This document shows positions 25,872 through 34,160 of a stretch of DNA of 64,000 nt, in pieces. The notes beneath the pieces are model-generated. The model saw only the letters and a list, made by a program, of their open reading frames with translations. It had not been told where the DNA came from and did not search any database. This DNA is from Finegoldia magna ATCC 53516 (GTDB lineage Bacteria > Bacillota > Clostridia > Tissierellales > Peptoniphilaceae): contig NZ_CM000955.1 in the NCBI RefSeq assembly GCF_000159695.1, positions 1,251,473 to 1,315,472 of the forward strand, in the 5' to 3' direction. A program made the translations under genes and the position numbers. Each line of letters opens with the position of its first letter. Position 1 is the first letter of the stretch.

Positions 25872-27148
25872 GTATCACAGCTATTAAAATTCTGGTTACA
25901 TTTTTAGTTATCGTGCTTTTGCAAACGACTATTTCTTATGTTTTTTTTAATGAATATTTTATCAATATAAGGAAAAATAGTATTCTATTCTTCAGCTTTT
26001 TTATTATCATACTTCTGGATAAATTCATGGGAAATTCTACTTTTCTTAAATTGTCGTTTTTAACTGTCGCAAATCTGGCTATCTCATTTATGTTTTTTGA
26101 TGGGACAGCTTACAAGAAAGTATTTTATGTCATCAGTTTTATTTGTAATTTCACTTTATACGAAGTTGTTGGACTAAGCTTTTCGTATTCAAGCATATAC
26201 AAGGATTTTTTTGGCATAGATTTTTCTTTTTATTACATAATTTTGTATTTAGCTTTTTTGATATTGTTTTATGTGTACATAAAATTCATAAAAGATGGTA
26301 GTTACGAAAATTTTGACTTAGACAATACTGAATATTTGATTCTTACTATTGTATTTCTTTGTAACCTTGTAATGCTCATGGTACTAGGAGATTATTCTTA
26401 TAAAGTAAGTATTGTTTTAATATTCGTTGCGATTCTTTCGGATTTCTGTTATGTTTTTTTTCACAGGAAAATCAAAGAAAAGAATTTGATTCTGTCTAAA
26501 TATCAAGTTGTAGATGAACAAAACAAAATCCTAAAAAGAGAGATAGAAAATGAGGCAAATTTTAGGAGATTAAAACATGACTTAAAAAACACTTTGCTTC
26601 AGGTTGATATGAATATCAAAAGTGGTGACACTAATCTTGCTATAGCTCAAATTGAAAATATAGTCGGACAAAAATTGGATTATCCAACTTATCTTAGTGG
26701 ATTGACAGAGATTGACTATCTATTAAGCATGAAAATTCAAAAAATGGAACAACTAAATATAAAACATAAAATATCACTTCAAATCCCAAAGGACTTAAAT
26801 ATCAAGGAAATCTCAATAGATTTGTCTGCGATAATAGGAAATTTAATAGATAATGCTATTGAGGCGGTTGAACGACTTGGAGATGTTGACTCACCGATTA
26901 TAATAAAACTGATATATCGAGATGAAAAAATATATGTATATACTGAAAATCCTTCTGAAAAACTTGAAGAAGATTTCTCGAAAGACTTTATAAAGTCTTC
27001 AAAATCGGATAGATTTGGAGTTGGGATAAAGAGTATAAAGTTGCGTTTAGAAAAATTAAAAGGATTTTATAATTTTAAATATGAAGATGGCTTTTTTAAA
27101 GTTTTGATTATTGTACCTTGTAAACTGCAAAATCAAAGCTCTTTATAA
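25868..27148 (+). CDS. Sensor histidine kinase, AgrC/ComD-type (HPK10)
   Basis: This 426-residue kinase has six to seven N-terminal membrane spans (residues 1-200), a dimerisation/phosphoacceptor helix RRLKHDLKNTLLQVDMNI (His in the KHDLKN motif) and a GHKL ATPase domain with N-box IIGNLIDNAIEAVE and G-box RFGVGIKSIK. This architecture is typical of kinases that sense peptide pheromones. No AgrB/AgrD genes lie nearby, so the signal could be the modified peptide made by the same locus. ATGA overlap with the response regulator shows coupling. Confidence 0.88.
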   Translation: MSITAIKILVTFLVIVLLQTTISYVFFNEYFINIRKNSILFFSFFIIILLDKFMGNSTFLKLSFLTVANLAISFMFFDGTAYKKVFYVISFICNFTLYEVVGLSFSYSSIYKDFFGIDFSFYYIILYLAFLILFYVYIKFIKDGSYENFDLDNTEYLILTIVFLCNLVMLMVLGDYSYKVSIVLIFVAILSDFCYVFFHRKIKEKNLILSKYQVVDEQNKILKREIENEANFRRLKHDLKNTLLQVDMNIKSGDTNLAIAQIENIVGQKLDYPTYLSGLTEIDYLLSMKIQKMEQLNIKHKISLQIPKDLNIKEISIDLSAIIGNLIDNAIEAVERLGDVDSPIIIKLIYRDEKIYVYTENPSEKLEEDFSKDFIKSSKSDRFGVGIKSIKLRLEKLKGFYNFKYEDGFFKVLIIVPCKLQNQSSL

Positions 27149-27163
27149 AAATTTGAAGAATTA

Positions 27164-27213
27164 AACGAGTATTGAAAATTAGATTAAAAACTAATTTTTG
27201 ATGCTCGTTTTTT
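27164..27213 (+). terminator. Terminator of the two-component operon
   Basis: ACGAGTATTGAAAATTAG and CTAATTTTTGATGCTCGT form a long stem followed by T residues. It separates the regulators from the maturation genes. Confidence 0.8.
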
Positions 27214-27275
27214 AATACAACTTTTTAGGCTATTTAATACATTTTGAAAATCCAATTAAAAATCCATTGTATAAT
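27211..27275 (+). promoter_or_regulatory. Candidate LytTR site and promoter of the RiPP operon
   Basis: Exact direct repeats TTTAATACA (27211-27219 and 27233-27241) have a 22-bp period, about two helical turns, as expected for a LytTR dimer. TATAAT follows at 27270-27275 with no good -35 box at normal spacing, which fits an activator-dependent promoter. The start of the CPBP gene is 26 bp further on. Confidence 0.55.
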
Positions 27276-27300
27276 CAATTTGAAAGTAGAGGTGAGGTGT

Positions 27301-27924
27301 ATGGAGATAAAAAAACGTAGAAATTATGATTTTAGTTTTTTAAATGTAAATGAGAAAAATCCTTTAGTAATAGCGATGTCGTTGGTAGTCATCAATTTGT
27401 TATCACTGTTAACGCTTATAATTCTTTTATCGTATGTAAAAGTATCTAATCCGTTTTTAATGTTGACAGTACCAACTGTGATTTCATTTATTACACTTCC
27501 AAAATTATTATTAAAATGTCTCAATATTGAAGATAATTTGGATGTATTCAGATATTTAAAAACTTCAAGTGTAATTTTTATATCTTTTGTAGCCGTCTAT
27601 CTTTTAATATTTAGATCGAAACTTGATATGACATTTGTGGGGTTTTGGATAGTACATTATCTAATTGTTGCCACAGGCGAGGAGTACATATACAGGCATC
27701 TTTTAATTAGTCTGTTATCTAAAAAAATGAGTATCATTATTTCTTGTATTATATCAAGTATTGTTTTCGCATTTATCCTTCATAATAACGAAGATTTTGT
27801 AACAAACTTAGTAATCAGACTACCTTTGGCGCTTGTATTATCGGGAATTTATGTCAAAACAAAAAGTTTAAGTTTACCTATTGTCATACACGCAATCTAC
27901 AATTTATTAGTAATGATTGTTTAG
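27301..27924 (+). CDS. CPBP-family intramembrane protease (CAAX-like)
   Basis: This 207-residue membrane protein has the three CPBP/Abi motifs: GEEYIYRHLLISLL (EE-x-x-YR), FAFILHNNEDF (F-x-x-x-H) and VIHAIYNLLVMI (H-x-x-x-N). Family members include prenyl-CAAX-type proteases and bacteriocin-associated proteins. The start is the ATG at 27301 after GAGGTGAGG. Its place at the head of the RiPP operon recalls SkfC of the sporulation killing factor locus, where a CPBP protein is needed for export. It may remove the precursor leader or give self-protection; this is inferred. Confidence 0.8.
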   Translation: MEIKKRRNYDFSFLNVNEKNPLVIAMSLVVINLLSLLTLIILLSYVKVSNPFLMLTVPTVISFITLPKLLLKCLNIEDNLDVFRYLKTSSVIFISFVAVYLLIFRSKLDMTFVGFWIVHYLIVATGEEYIYRHLLISLLSKKMSIIISCIISSIVFAFILHNNEDFVTNLVIRLPLALVLSGIYVKTKSLSLPIVIHAIYNLLVMIV

Positions 27925-27932
27925 GAGGGTTT

Positions 27933-28376
27933 ATGAAAAAAAATATTGTAGCTTTAGTAATATCTTTAGTAGCGTTGAGCTTTCTGATAGTAAAGGTATC
28001 AACTACTGTAAATTCATTAAATGTTGTGACGTTTTTAGTTTTTGGTGCTATTTTACCGGCGTTGGTTTCATCAATAATGGGCTGTTCACTTATAAATATT
28101 TTAAAAATTCAAAAAGATAAAATAAGAATAATAGGCTCTGGAATTTTTGCCCTTATATATTCAGTTTGTTATTTTATTTTTATAAAATTGATCAATTTGG
28201 ATTTTACAGCTATAGCTAGAAATTCTCAGAATTTATCTAACAATTCTTCAATACAAATTAACTCTGTAAGCAGTCAGTCGGTACTGACAACGGGTTTGAT
28301 TAATTTCTTCTTGGTATTTTCTTTAATAGTAATATTTTCAAAAATAAAAGAAAAAGCAGGTGAAAGATATGTATAA
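27933..28376 (+). CDS. Small membrane protein of the RiPP operon
   Basis: This 147-residue protein has four hydrophobic segments and an extracellular-looking Asn/Ser-rich loop (NSQNLSNNSSIQINSVSSQS). It starts eight bases after the CPBP stop, and its 3' end overlaps the radical SAM start. No recognised family. From position it could be an immunity or transport accessory protein. Confidence 0.6.
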   Translation: MKKNIVALVISLVALSFLIVKVSTTVNSLNVVTFLVFGAILPALVSSIMGCSLINILKIQKDKIRIIGSGIFALIYSVCYFIFIKLINLDFTAIARNSQNLSNNSSIQINSVSSQSVLTTGLINFFLVFSLIVIFSKIKEKAGERYV

Positions 28377-29568
28377 AAATCCTAATGTTAAAACAGAAAA
28401 ATTTAACGGAGCAAACCTTCTGATTAATACAGCAAACTCAGCTGTATTAGGGCTTGACGATAAAACTTATGAAGAATATCTGGAAATTTTACAAGATAAA
28501 AATGTCAATGAGGATTTGTATGAGTTTTTAGTAGAAAATGAATTCATTAAAAAAGTTAATGAGTTTACAAAAGGTGTCAATGTTAAAAATGCTTACATAC
28601 ACATAACAGACAGATGTAATTTGAAGTGTAAGGGATGTTATTCAGAAGATGAGAGATGTGATAAGAAAGAGCTATCATTTAATGAGTTAACAAAAGTGGT
28701 TGGTAATTTAAAGCCTTTAAATCTAGAAAATATAATTATATCTGGCGGAGAGCCAATGATACGAAAAGATTTGGATAAAATACTAGAACTTATCAAAACA
28801 GAACTAAAACCAGATAATTTAATTGTAATAACTAATGGTACTGTACATAATTTTGATATGTTAGAAAACATTGCACCATACGTTGATGTTCTTTCGGTGT
28901 CTTTGGATACTTACAGCTCAGATTGTAAAGCGTTCCTAAGAGAAGACAAAATTTTTGATAGAATAATGGAATTTATAGACAGGGCAAAAGAATTAGACAT
29001 TACTTTATCCATACTGCCAACTATTAATCACAAAAACGTGGATTACATTAATGAGTACACGAAGCTTTCGAAAAAACTAGGCACAAATATAAGTTTTAGT
29101 TTATTTACAGTAAAACCGGATGCTGAAAACAGAGAATTTGTTTTGACTACAGATGATCTCAAAAAGATCGTCGACTACTATAGAGTTAACGAAATAGAAG
29201 TGGAAGATGTTCCTCTTAAAGATTGCCTTGAAGGAAAATGCAATTGTGGTACAGGAGAACAACTGATTTCTGTAGGTACTGATGGATCCTTGTATCCTTG
29301 TCATATGCTAATGGAGGATGAATTCAAAATGGGAAATTTGTTGGAAAAAGACGTGATGAGTTTGCTTGTACATAATGCCAAAAGAAAATACAAAGTAGAA
29401 GTAGACGATATGGATGGCTGCAAAGAATGTGAGTTCAAATATTTATGTGGTGGTGGATGTCGAGCAAGAGCTTACTTGTATACTGACAAAATAACGAGTA
29501 AGGATCCGTTCTGCCCAATGTACTATGGGTTTTTTGATGAAGTTATGAATAATTTAATAGCAGGATAG
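28369..29568 (+). CDS. SPASM-domain radical SAM peptide maturase
   Basis: This enzyme of about 399 residues uses S-adenosylmethionine radicals to modify a peptide. An N-terminal 75 residues look like a peptide-recognition (PqqD/RRE-like) domain. The radical-SAM motif is C83-NLK-C87-KG-C90, followed by IIISGGEPMIRKDL and LSVSLDTYSSD. The C-terminal SPASM region has CGTGEQLISVGTDGSLYPC and then C-x2-C-x5-C-x3-C (CKECEFKYLCGGGC) plus a late FCPMYYG, enough for two auxiliary 4Fe-4S clusters. The start is the ATG at 28369 after AGGTG. Substrates are presumably the twin peptides at 29994 and 30173; a thioether or Lys/Trp-type link is possible, but the chemistry is not readable from sequence. Confidence 0.88.
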   Translation: MYKNPNVKTEKFNGANLLINTANSAVLGLDDKTYEEYLEILQDKNVNEDLYEFLVENEFIKKVNEFTKGVNVKNAYIHITDRCNLKCKGCYSEDERCDKKELSFNELTKVVGNLKPLNLENIIISGGEPMIRKDLDKILELIKTELKPDNLIVITNGTVHNFDMLENIAPYVDVLSVSLDTYSSDCKAFLREDKIFDRIMEFIDRAKELDITLSILPTINHKNVDYINEYTKLSKKLGTNISFSLFTVKPDAENREFVLTTDDLKKIVDYYRVNEIEVEDVPLKDCLEGKCNCGTGEQLISVGTDGSLYPCHMLMEDEFKMGNLLEKDVMSLLVHNAKRKYKVEVDDMDGCKECEFKYLCGGGCRARAYLYTDKITSKDPFCPMYYGFFDEVMNNLIAG

Positions 29569-29572
29569 ATTA

Positions 29573-29947
29573 ATGGACAAATATATTGCTTCTTCAATAG
29601 AAGAAATTTGTAATGAAAATAAAAATATAATGACAAGATTTAATGCGAAAAATTTGTTTAAACACAATGGGGAGTTTGTTTTGTCAGATAAATACATAGA
29701 GTTTAAAGGGTATAAAACAATAAAATTTGATGAAATTGAAGATATATCCTTGGGAAATGATGATGTGGTATCTTCGGTGAATTTTGCCACTCAAAATAGG
29801 ATGGTTTTTGGGAAATCAGCCAGACCAATAAGACTATTACTGAAAAATGAAGAGATAATATATTTTTATGTGAACTGGAATATATTAACAGGACTTAGCT
29901 CCAACAAAAAAATTTATGACATTTTAAATGATCATATAAAAAATTAA
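29573..29947 (+). CDS. Small PH-like protein in the RiPP operon
   Basis: This 124-residue soluble protein starts five bases after the radical SAM stop. Strand-rich segments (GEFVLSDKYIEFKGYKTIKFDEIEDISLG, in two parts, and RPIRLLLKNEEIIYFYV) resemble bacterial PH/GRAM-like folds. It is not recognised as a known family. The position between the maturase and the precursor genes suggests a role in maturation or immunity. Confidence 0.6.
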   Translation: MDKYIASSIEEICNENKNIMTRFNAKNLFKHNGEFVLSDKYIEFKGYKTIKFDEIEDISLGNDDVVSSVNFATQNRMVFGKSARPIRLLLKNEEIIYFYVNWNILTGLSSNKKIYDILNDHIKN

Positions 29948-29993
29948 AGCTGGATTTTTCTAGAGAATCCAAAGGTTGAAGGAGGTGACAGAT

Positions 29994-30095
29994 ATGTTAT
30001 TCAAATTTTTGAAGAAAAACAACGCAGGTTGTGCATCAGTAGGAATGGTAGTTTGTGGATCTATTGGATATTCAGGAAAAAAATGGTCAGCATAA
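29994..30095 (+). CDS. RiPP precursor peptide, copy 1 (33 residues)
   Basis: The peptide reads MLFKFLKKNNAG, then CASVGMVVCGSIGY, then SGKKWSA. GGAGGTGA precedes the ATG at ideal spacing. The basic N-terminal ten residues would be the leader. The likely core is the part with two Cys eight apart, several Ser, and a Lys-Lys-Trp near the end. Copy 2 at 30173 encodes exactly the same 33 residues with silent changes. Its location directly after a SPASM radical SAM gene and before an exporter identifies it as the precursor. It is too short for usual gene finders. Confidence 0.8.
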   Translation: MLFKFLKKNNAGCASVGMVVCGSIGYSGKKWSA

Positions 30096-30172
30096 TTGAT
30101 CTGATTATTTTGAAAAACAACAAAACGGTAAACAAAAGAATTAATTATTAGAGTTATCATAAGGAGATAAAA

Positions 30173-30274
30173 ATGTTATTTAAATTTTTGAAGAAAAACA
30201 ACGCAGGTTGTGCATCAGTAGGAATGGTAGTTTGTGGTTCTATCGGATACTCAGGAAAAAAATGGTCAGCGTAA
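30173..30274 (+). CDS. RiPP precursor peptide, copy 2 (identical product)
   Basis: It encodes the same 33 residues as copy 1. DNA differences are silent (for example TTC/TTT at Phe3, GGA/GGT, ATT/ATC, TAT/TAC and GCA/GCG at the last Ala). AAGGAG lies seven bases before the ATG. Silent divergence with perfect protein identity indicates selection on the peptide. The spacer between the copies (30096-30172) has no other gene. Confidence 0.8.
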   Translation: MLFKFLKKNNAGCASVGMVVCGSIGYSGKKWSA

Positions 30275-30307
30275 TAATACTTAACTAATATTAAAAGATT
30301 CATATTT

Positions 30308-30341
30308 AAATTTGGTGTCTGATTAAAGATGCCAAATTTTT
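30308..30341 (+). terminator. Terminator/attenuator between precursor and exporter genes
   Basis: AAATTTGG (30308-30315) pairs with CCAAATTTTT (30332-30341). It would let the precursor genes be expressed above the exporter genes downstream. The exporter RBS follows directly. Confidence 0.7.
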
Positions 30342-30355
30342 ATATGGAGGTGTAT

Positions 30356-32038
30356 ATGAAAAAATATCTTAACTCACAAAAATTAAGGATATTGTATATT
30401 GTAATACTTTCTATAGTGACAAGCTTATGTAGTATTTTTATCGTGAGAAACATCCAAAAGATTGTGGATAGCATGATAAACAGAGACTCTCTGACATTTA
30501 AACAAAGTATTTGGTTTTTGGTAATATCATTTATCATAAACTTCATATTAACTTATTTGTTGGTTATATCCAACGCAAATTTGAAAAAGAATATACATAA
30601 ATCAATAAAAAGAGATATCATAAAAAGCTTTTTTAAAATGGAACATAAAGATTTCATGAAAACTTCTTCTTCTCAAAAGATAAACGTATTTGAAACTGAT
30701 TTGAATATAATAGACAATCAATATTTCGAAAACATACTAAACCTTTTGAAAAATAGCTTATTGATATGCTTTTGTTTGGTTTATTTGATGAAATTAAACA
30801 TAAAAATGGCATTTATTATGATTTTTTGTTCATTTGTAATATTATTATTGCCAGTTTTTCTGGGTAAAAACATAGATGAATTAAGCGCGAAGTATTCAAA
30901 AAATAAAGATAAATTTCTGGAAAAGATTAAAGATGTTTTTGAATCAATGGATTTAATACATACTTATGGAATTGAATCAAAAATTCTAAAACAATTTGAT
31001 ACGTCTTTGGAAGAATTAGAAAGGTCATTATACTTATTCAACACTAGCTTAGGACTTTATTCACAGATAATTGGTCTAGGCAACTACATCATAATAGCCA
31101 TCTCATTTTCTCTTGGAGGATATTTTGTAATAAATGGGAAATTAACAGTAGGTGGCCTTATTGCGATAACACAAATCATAAATATGATGCTGGGTCCGAT
31201 AGGAGAATCTACAACAGCAATTATGGAAATTAAAGGAGCCAGTAAAATAAAGGATAAAATAACAAATTTACTATCCTACACAAAGACAAATGACTTTTAT
31301 ATTACAGAAAATGCCTTTGACTCTATAAAACTAGATAATGTGTGCTATAAAAATGATGATTCTGAGTTTTCGTTGAATAATATAAATCTCAAAATTGAGA
31401 AAAATAAAAAATATGTAATACTTGGTCATAGCGGTAGTGGTAAATCGACATTGCTAAAAATTTTGGCAAATATTTTATCAAATACTTCTGGGAATCTGTA
31501 CCTAAATGAAAGTGAATACTCAATTCATAAGAACATATCGCAGATGATTTCTTTTGTATCCCAAGAAACATTTATATTCAACGATACATTGATAAACAAC
31601 ATTACCTTATACAACGAGTATTCTGATGAAGAAATAAATAAAGCAATAGAATTCTCCTTACTCGAGAATTTAAAGGATAGAAAGATACAACAGAATTCAA
31701 ACTTAAAGGATACTTTGTCAGGTGGCGAAAGGAAGAAAATTGGACTTGCAAGAGCGATTCTTAACGATACAGATGTAATTCTATTAGATGAATTGAACTC
31801 GTCTCTTGATTCTACTAGTTCAAAAATTTTAGAGGATAGGATTTTTGATTTGGAAGACAAAACCATCGTCATGGTTACTCACAAGATTAATTATCATAAT
31901 TTAGTTAAAGCAGATGAAATAATCTGCATGGATGATGGAGAGATTGTAGAAAACGGAAACTTGGAAGAATTATTGGAAAAGAAGGGCTATTTTTATAGGA
32001 ATTTTGGAGAATTATATGGAAAATATTTTAGAGATTAA
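30356..32038 (+). CDS. ABC exporter (fused membrane and ATPase domains) for the RiPP
   Basis: This 560-residue half-transporter has six membrane spans in residues 1-310 and an ATPase domain after it. Walker A LGHSGSGKST, Q-loop VSQETFIFNDT, signature DTLSGGERKKIGLARAIL, Walker B DVILLDELNSSLDSTS and H-loop MVTHKIN are present. No N-terminal C39 peptidase domain is present, so the leader is removed elsewhere or kept. GGAGGTG lies before the ATG at 30356; an upstream in-frame ATG lies inside the terminator hairpin. It probably exports the mature peptide. Confidence 0.88.
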   Translation: MKKYLNSQKLRILYIVILSIVTSLCSIFIVRNIQKIVDSMINRDSLTFKQSIWFLVISFIINFILTYLLVISNANLKKNIHKSIKRDIIKSFFKMEHKDFMKTSSSQKINVFETDLNIIDNQYFENILNLLKNSLLICFCLVYLMKLNIKMAFIMIFCSFVILLLPVFLGKNIDELSAKYSKNKDKFLEKIKDVFESMDLIHTYGIESKILKQFDTSLEELERSLYLFNTSLGLYSQIIGLGNYIIIAISFSLGGYFVINGKLTVGGLIAITQIINMMLGPIGESTTAIMEIKGASKIKDKITNLLSYTKTNDFYITENAFDSIKLDNVCYKNDDSEFSLNNINLKIEKNKKYVILGHSGSGKSTLLKILANILSNTSGNLYLNESEYSIHKNISQMISFVSQETFIFNDTLINNITLYNEYSDEEINKAIEFSLLENLKDRKIQQNSNLKDTLSGGERKKIGLARAILNDTDVILLDELNSSLDSTSSKILEDRIFDLEDKTIVMVTHKINYHNLVKADEIICMDDGEIVENGNLEELLEKKGYFYRNFGELYGKYFRD

Positions 32039-32900
32039 TAATTTAAGGAAGTCTTACAAAGATGTGTTGATTTTAGATGATGTGAATTTTACTCTTAAAC
32101 CTAAAGAGATTGTGGGTTTAGTAGGGGCAAATGGAACAGGAAAAACAACTTTGATGAAGACGATATTGGGATTTATTTTTAAAGATAGTGGCGAGGTAAA
32201 ATTTTTAAACGATCAATCTTATAGCAATAAACATGAATTAATGAGTAAGATAGGATTTTTGGTCGACACAAGACTTTATGAGAATTTAACAGCAGAGGAA
32301 AATATTCAAATTCAAATTCTTTACAGAAATTTGAAAAACGAAAAAGAAACCTGGGATAGAGCCAACTATTTATTAGAACTTGTGGGGCTAAAAGGTGTCA
32401 AGAAAAAGGTGTCTGATTATTCGTTTGGGATGAAACAAAGACTAAGTCTAACTTTGGCGCTACTTGGAGATGTGAAGTTACTTATATTAGATGAGCCCTT
32501 TGTGGGACTTGATCCGAATGGTATAAATGGAGTTAAGAAATTTATTAAGGAGATTGTCGAAAAAGAAGAGATTGCACTTCTGATTTCTTCGCATCAAATG
32601 AAGGAAATAGACGAGTTGTGTGATAGGTTTTTATTCTTAGAAAACAAAAAAATAAGAAATCACAACTTAAACAAAGAAAAAATGTATGTAATAGAAATTT
32701 CAAACAAAACACCAAACTTAGAAATAAATGATAAGAATATTGTCTTAAAAGAAAACAAAATACTTGTAAGTGATAAAAATCAACTAAACAAAACCTTTAA
32801 GTTATTGGCGGACAAAAATATTGAGATAAAGGACATTTTAATTGAATCAGATTCTATAAACAAGTTATTTGATGGGGTGGAAAATGAAAAAAATAGTTAA
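32016..32900 (+). CDS. ABC ATPase, BcrA/NatA-type, likely immunity transporter
   Basis: This 294-residue ATPase has Walker A GANGTGKTTL, signature YSFGMKQRLSLTLALL, Walker B LLILDEPFVGLDP and H-loop ISSHQMKEID, with a C-terminal extension typical of the bacitracin/lantibiotic immunity group. It overlaps the exporter 3' end by 23 bp; the start is the ATG at 32016 after GGAG. With the permease at 32884 it forms a separate ABC-2 system that probably protects the producer. Confidence 0.85.
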   Translation: MENILEINNLRKSYKDVLILDDVNFTLKPKEIVGLVGANGTGKTTLMKTILGFIFKDSGEVKFLNDQSYSNKHELMSKIGFLVDTRLYENLTAEENIQIQILYRNLKNEKETWDRANYLLELVGLKGVKKKVSDYSFGMKQRLSLTLALLGDVKLLILDEPFVGLDPNGINGVKKFIKEIVEKEEIALLISSHQMKEIDELCDRFLFLENKKIRNHNLNKEKMYVIEISNKTPNLEINDKNIVLKENKILVSDKNQLNKTFKLLADKNIEIKDILIESDSINKLFDGVENEKNS

Positions 32901-33633
32901 AGCAGAATTATTAAAGCTTAAAAAGAGTAGGGCTTTCTTGTTGATTTTATTATTGAATCTTGTTTCGATATTGTATGGAGCTGGTGTTAAATTTGGATGG
33001 AGTTTTGTGGCTTTTAAAGGTCAATTTGACATATGCAGATACGTATTTTCAATATGGCAATTGTATTTCATACTGGGAGTTCCAATGATAATTTTGATGT
33101 ATGCTGGATCGAAAATTTTAGGAGATGAAATTCAAAAAGGTCAAATCATTCTGGAAGTAGCTCCTGTAGCAGACAGAAAAAAACTTATCTGCGGGAAATT
33201 TATATCCATGATTTGCATGACTCTTTTTTATTTCATCACGAATATAGCATTCAATGTTTTAGCTTATTTAATTTTTGTGAAGGGGACAAATTATGCTGTA
33301 AGTGGAAATTTGTTTACTAAAGATAACTTCGAGATTTTAGTTCAGATATTGTTTGGGTTTTTAGAAGTTTATTTTATGGTAATCTCGGCGATGTTAGTTT
33401 CCATCGATAAAGGAGCAATAGTCGGAACATTAAGTTCGATGGGGTTATATGTTGTTACATCGCTATTAACCAGAGCGAAAACAATAGACAAATTTATCAT
33501 AGGATATTTTAATTTAAAATCAGATAATATCATAAATCCAGAAACTATAATCATTCAATTAGTCGTATTCGCAGTATGTATAAGTTTAATAATTTATGTT
33601 TCTGTTCGAAAATTTAGACAGAAAGATTTATAG
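32884..33633 (+). CDS. ABC-2 type permease, partner of the immunity ATPase
   Basis: This 249-residue protein has six spans. The opening MKKIVKAELLKLKKSRAFLLILL (charged start, then first span) and MIILMYAGSKILGDEIQKGQI loop are characteristic of ABC-2 permeases of the antibiotic-resistance type. The start ATG 32884 overlaps the ATPase gene. It ends the operon before a terminator. Confidence 0.8.
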   Translation: MKKIVKAELLKLKKSRAFLLILLLNLVSILYGAGVKFGWSFVAFKGQFDICRYVFSIWQLYFILGVPMIILMYAGSKILGDEIQKGQIILEVAPVADRKKLICGKFISMICMTLFYFITNIAFNVLAYLIFVKGTNYAVSGNLFTKDNFEILVQILFGFLEVYFMVISAMLVSIDKGAIVGTLSSMGLYVVTSLLTRAKTIDKFIIGYFNLKSDNIINPETIIIQLVVFAVCISLIIYVSVRKFRQKDL

Positions 33634-33655
33634 TAAATAATTAACAACAAAGTAG

Positions 33656-33700
33656 TCCATTGCATTAAATTTTATTTAAAGATTTATGCGATGGATTTTT
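33656..33700 (+). terminator. Terminator of the RiPP operon
   Basis: TCCATTGCAT (33656-33665) pairs with ATGCGATGGA (33686-33695), followed by T residues. Confidence 0.8.
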
Positions 33701-33768
33701 TGATGAGTGATGTTGTTTTTTTGATTGGAGCTGGGGTGTGTAGTAAGAGGTGACTTCAGAAAACAAAA

Positions 33769-34025
33769 GCAGAAAACTAATCTTTGCAAGAAATTTGATA
33801 TTACAAAACAAAAAACATCGTAAAGGAGCGAATCATTCGAAAAAAATTGTTTTAAATTCAATCGAAGAAATCTGTCCAAAATTTGACCGCGTAAGCGAAG
33901 CGCGCTTCAAATTTTAGGATTTCGAGATTAGAATTTATCAATTTTTGTAGACAGATGAGCGATTTACGAGTTTTTGTAGTTTTCTTCGTTCGTAGTCTAG
34001 ATGTTCGTGCAAACTGGTTTTCTGC
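33769..34025 (-). repeat. Fold-back element, copy D, nested inside an older shell
   Basis: Shell arms GCAGAAAACTAATCTTTGCA (33769-33788) and TGCAAACTGGTTTTCTGC (34008-34025) are complementary. The inner minus-oriented element (about 33810-33975) is almost identical to that of copy C, with arms CATCGTAAA/TTTACGA and inner stem GAAATCT/GGATTTC. It fills most of the gap between 33634 and 34145. Confidence 0.75.
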
Positions 34026-34160
34026 GTTGTGAAGCAATCTTCGATAATGAATCACTCGTTTCGCACATCAAAGCCTCAAATTAATACTAGAAAAATTTCA
34101 CAATGATGGTATAATTAAATAATTGGGTATAAGGAGTGGATTTTTATTTTTTTAGTTACG

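Noticed and set aside
25143..33633. RiPP locus as a lantibiotic or a classic agr system
   Set aside because: No LanB, LanC, LanM or AgrB/AgrD-like gene is present; the maturase is a SPASM radical SAM enzyme.
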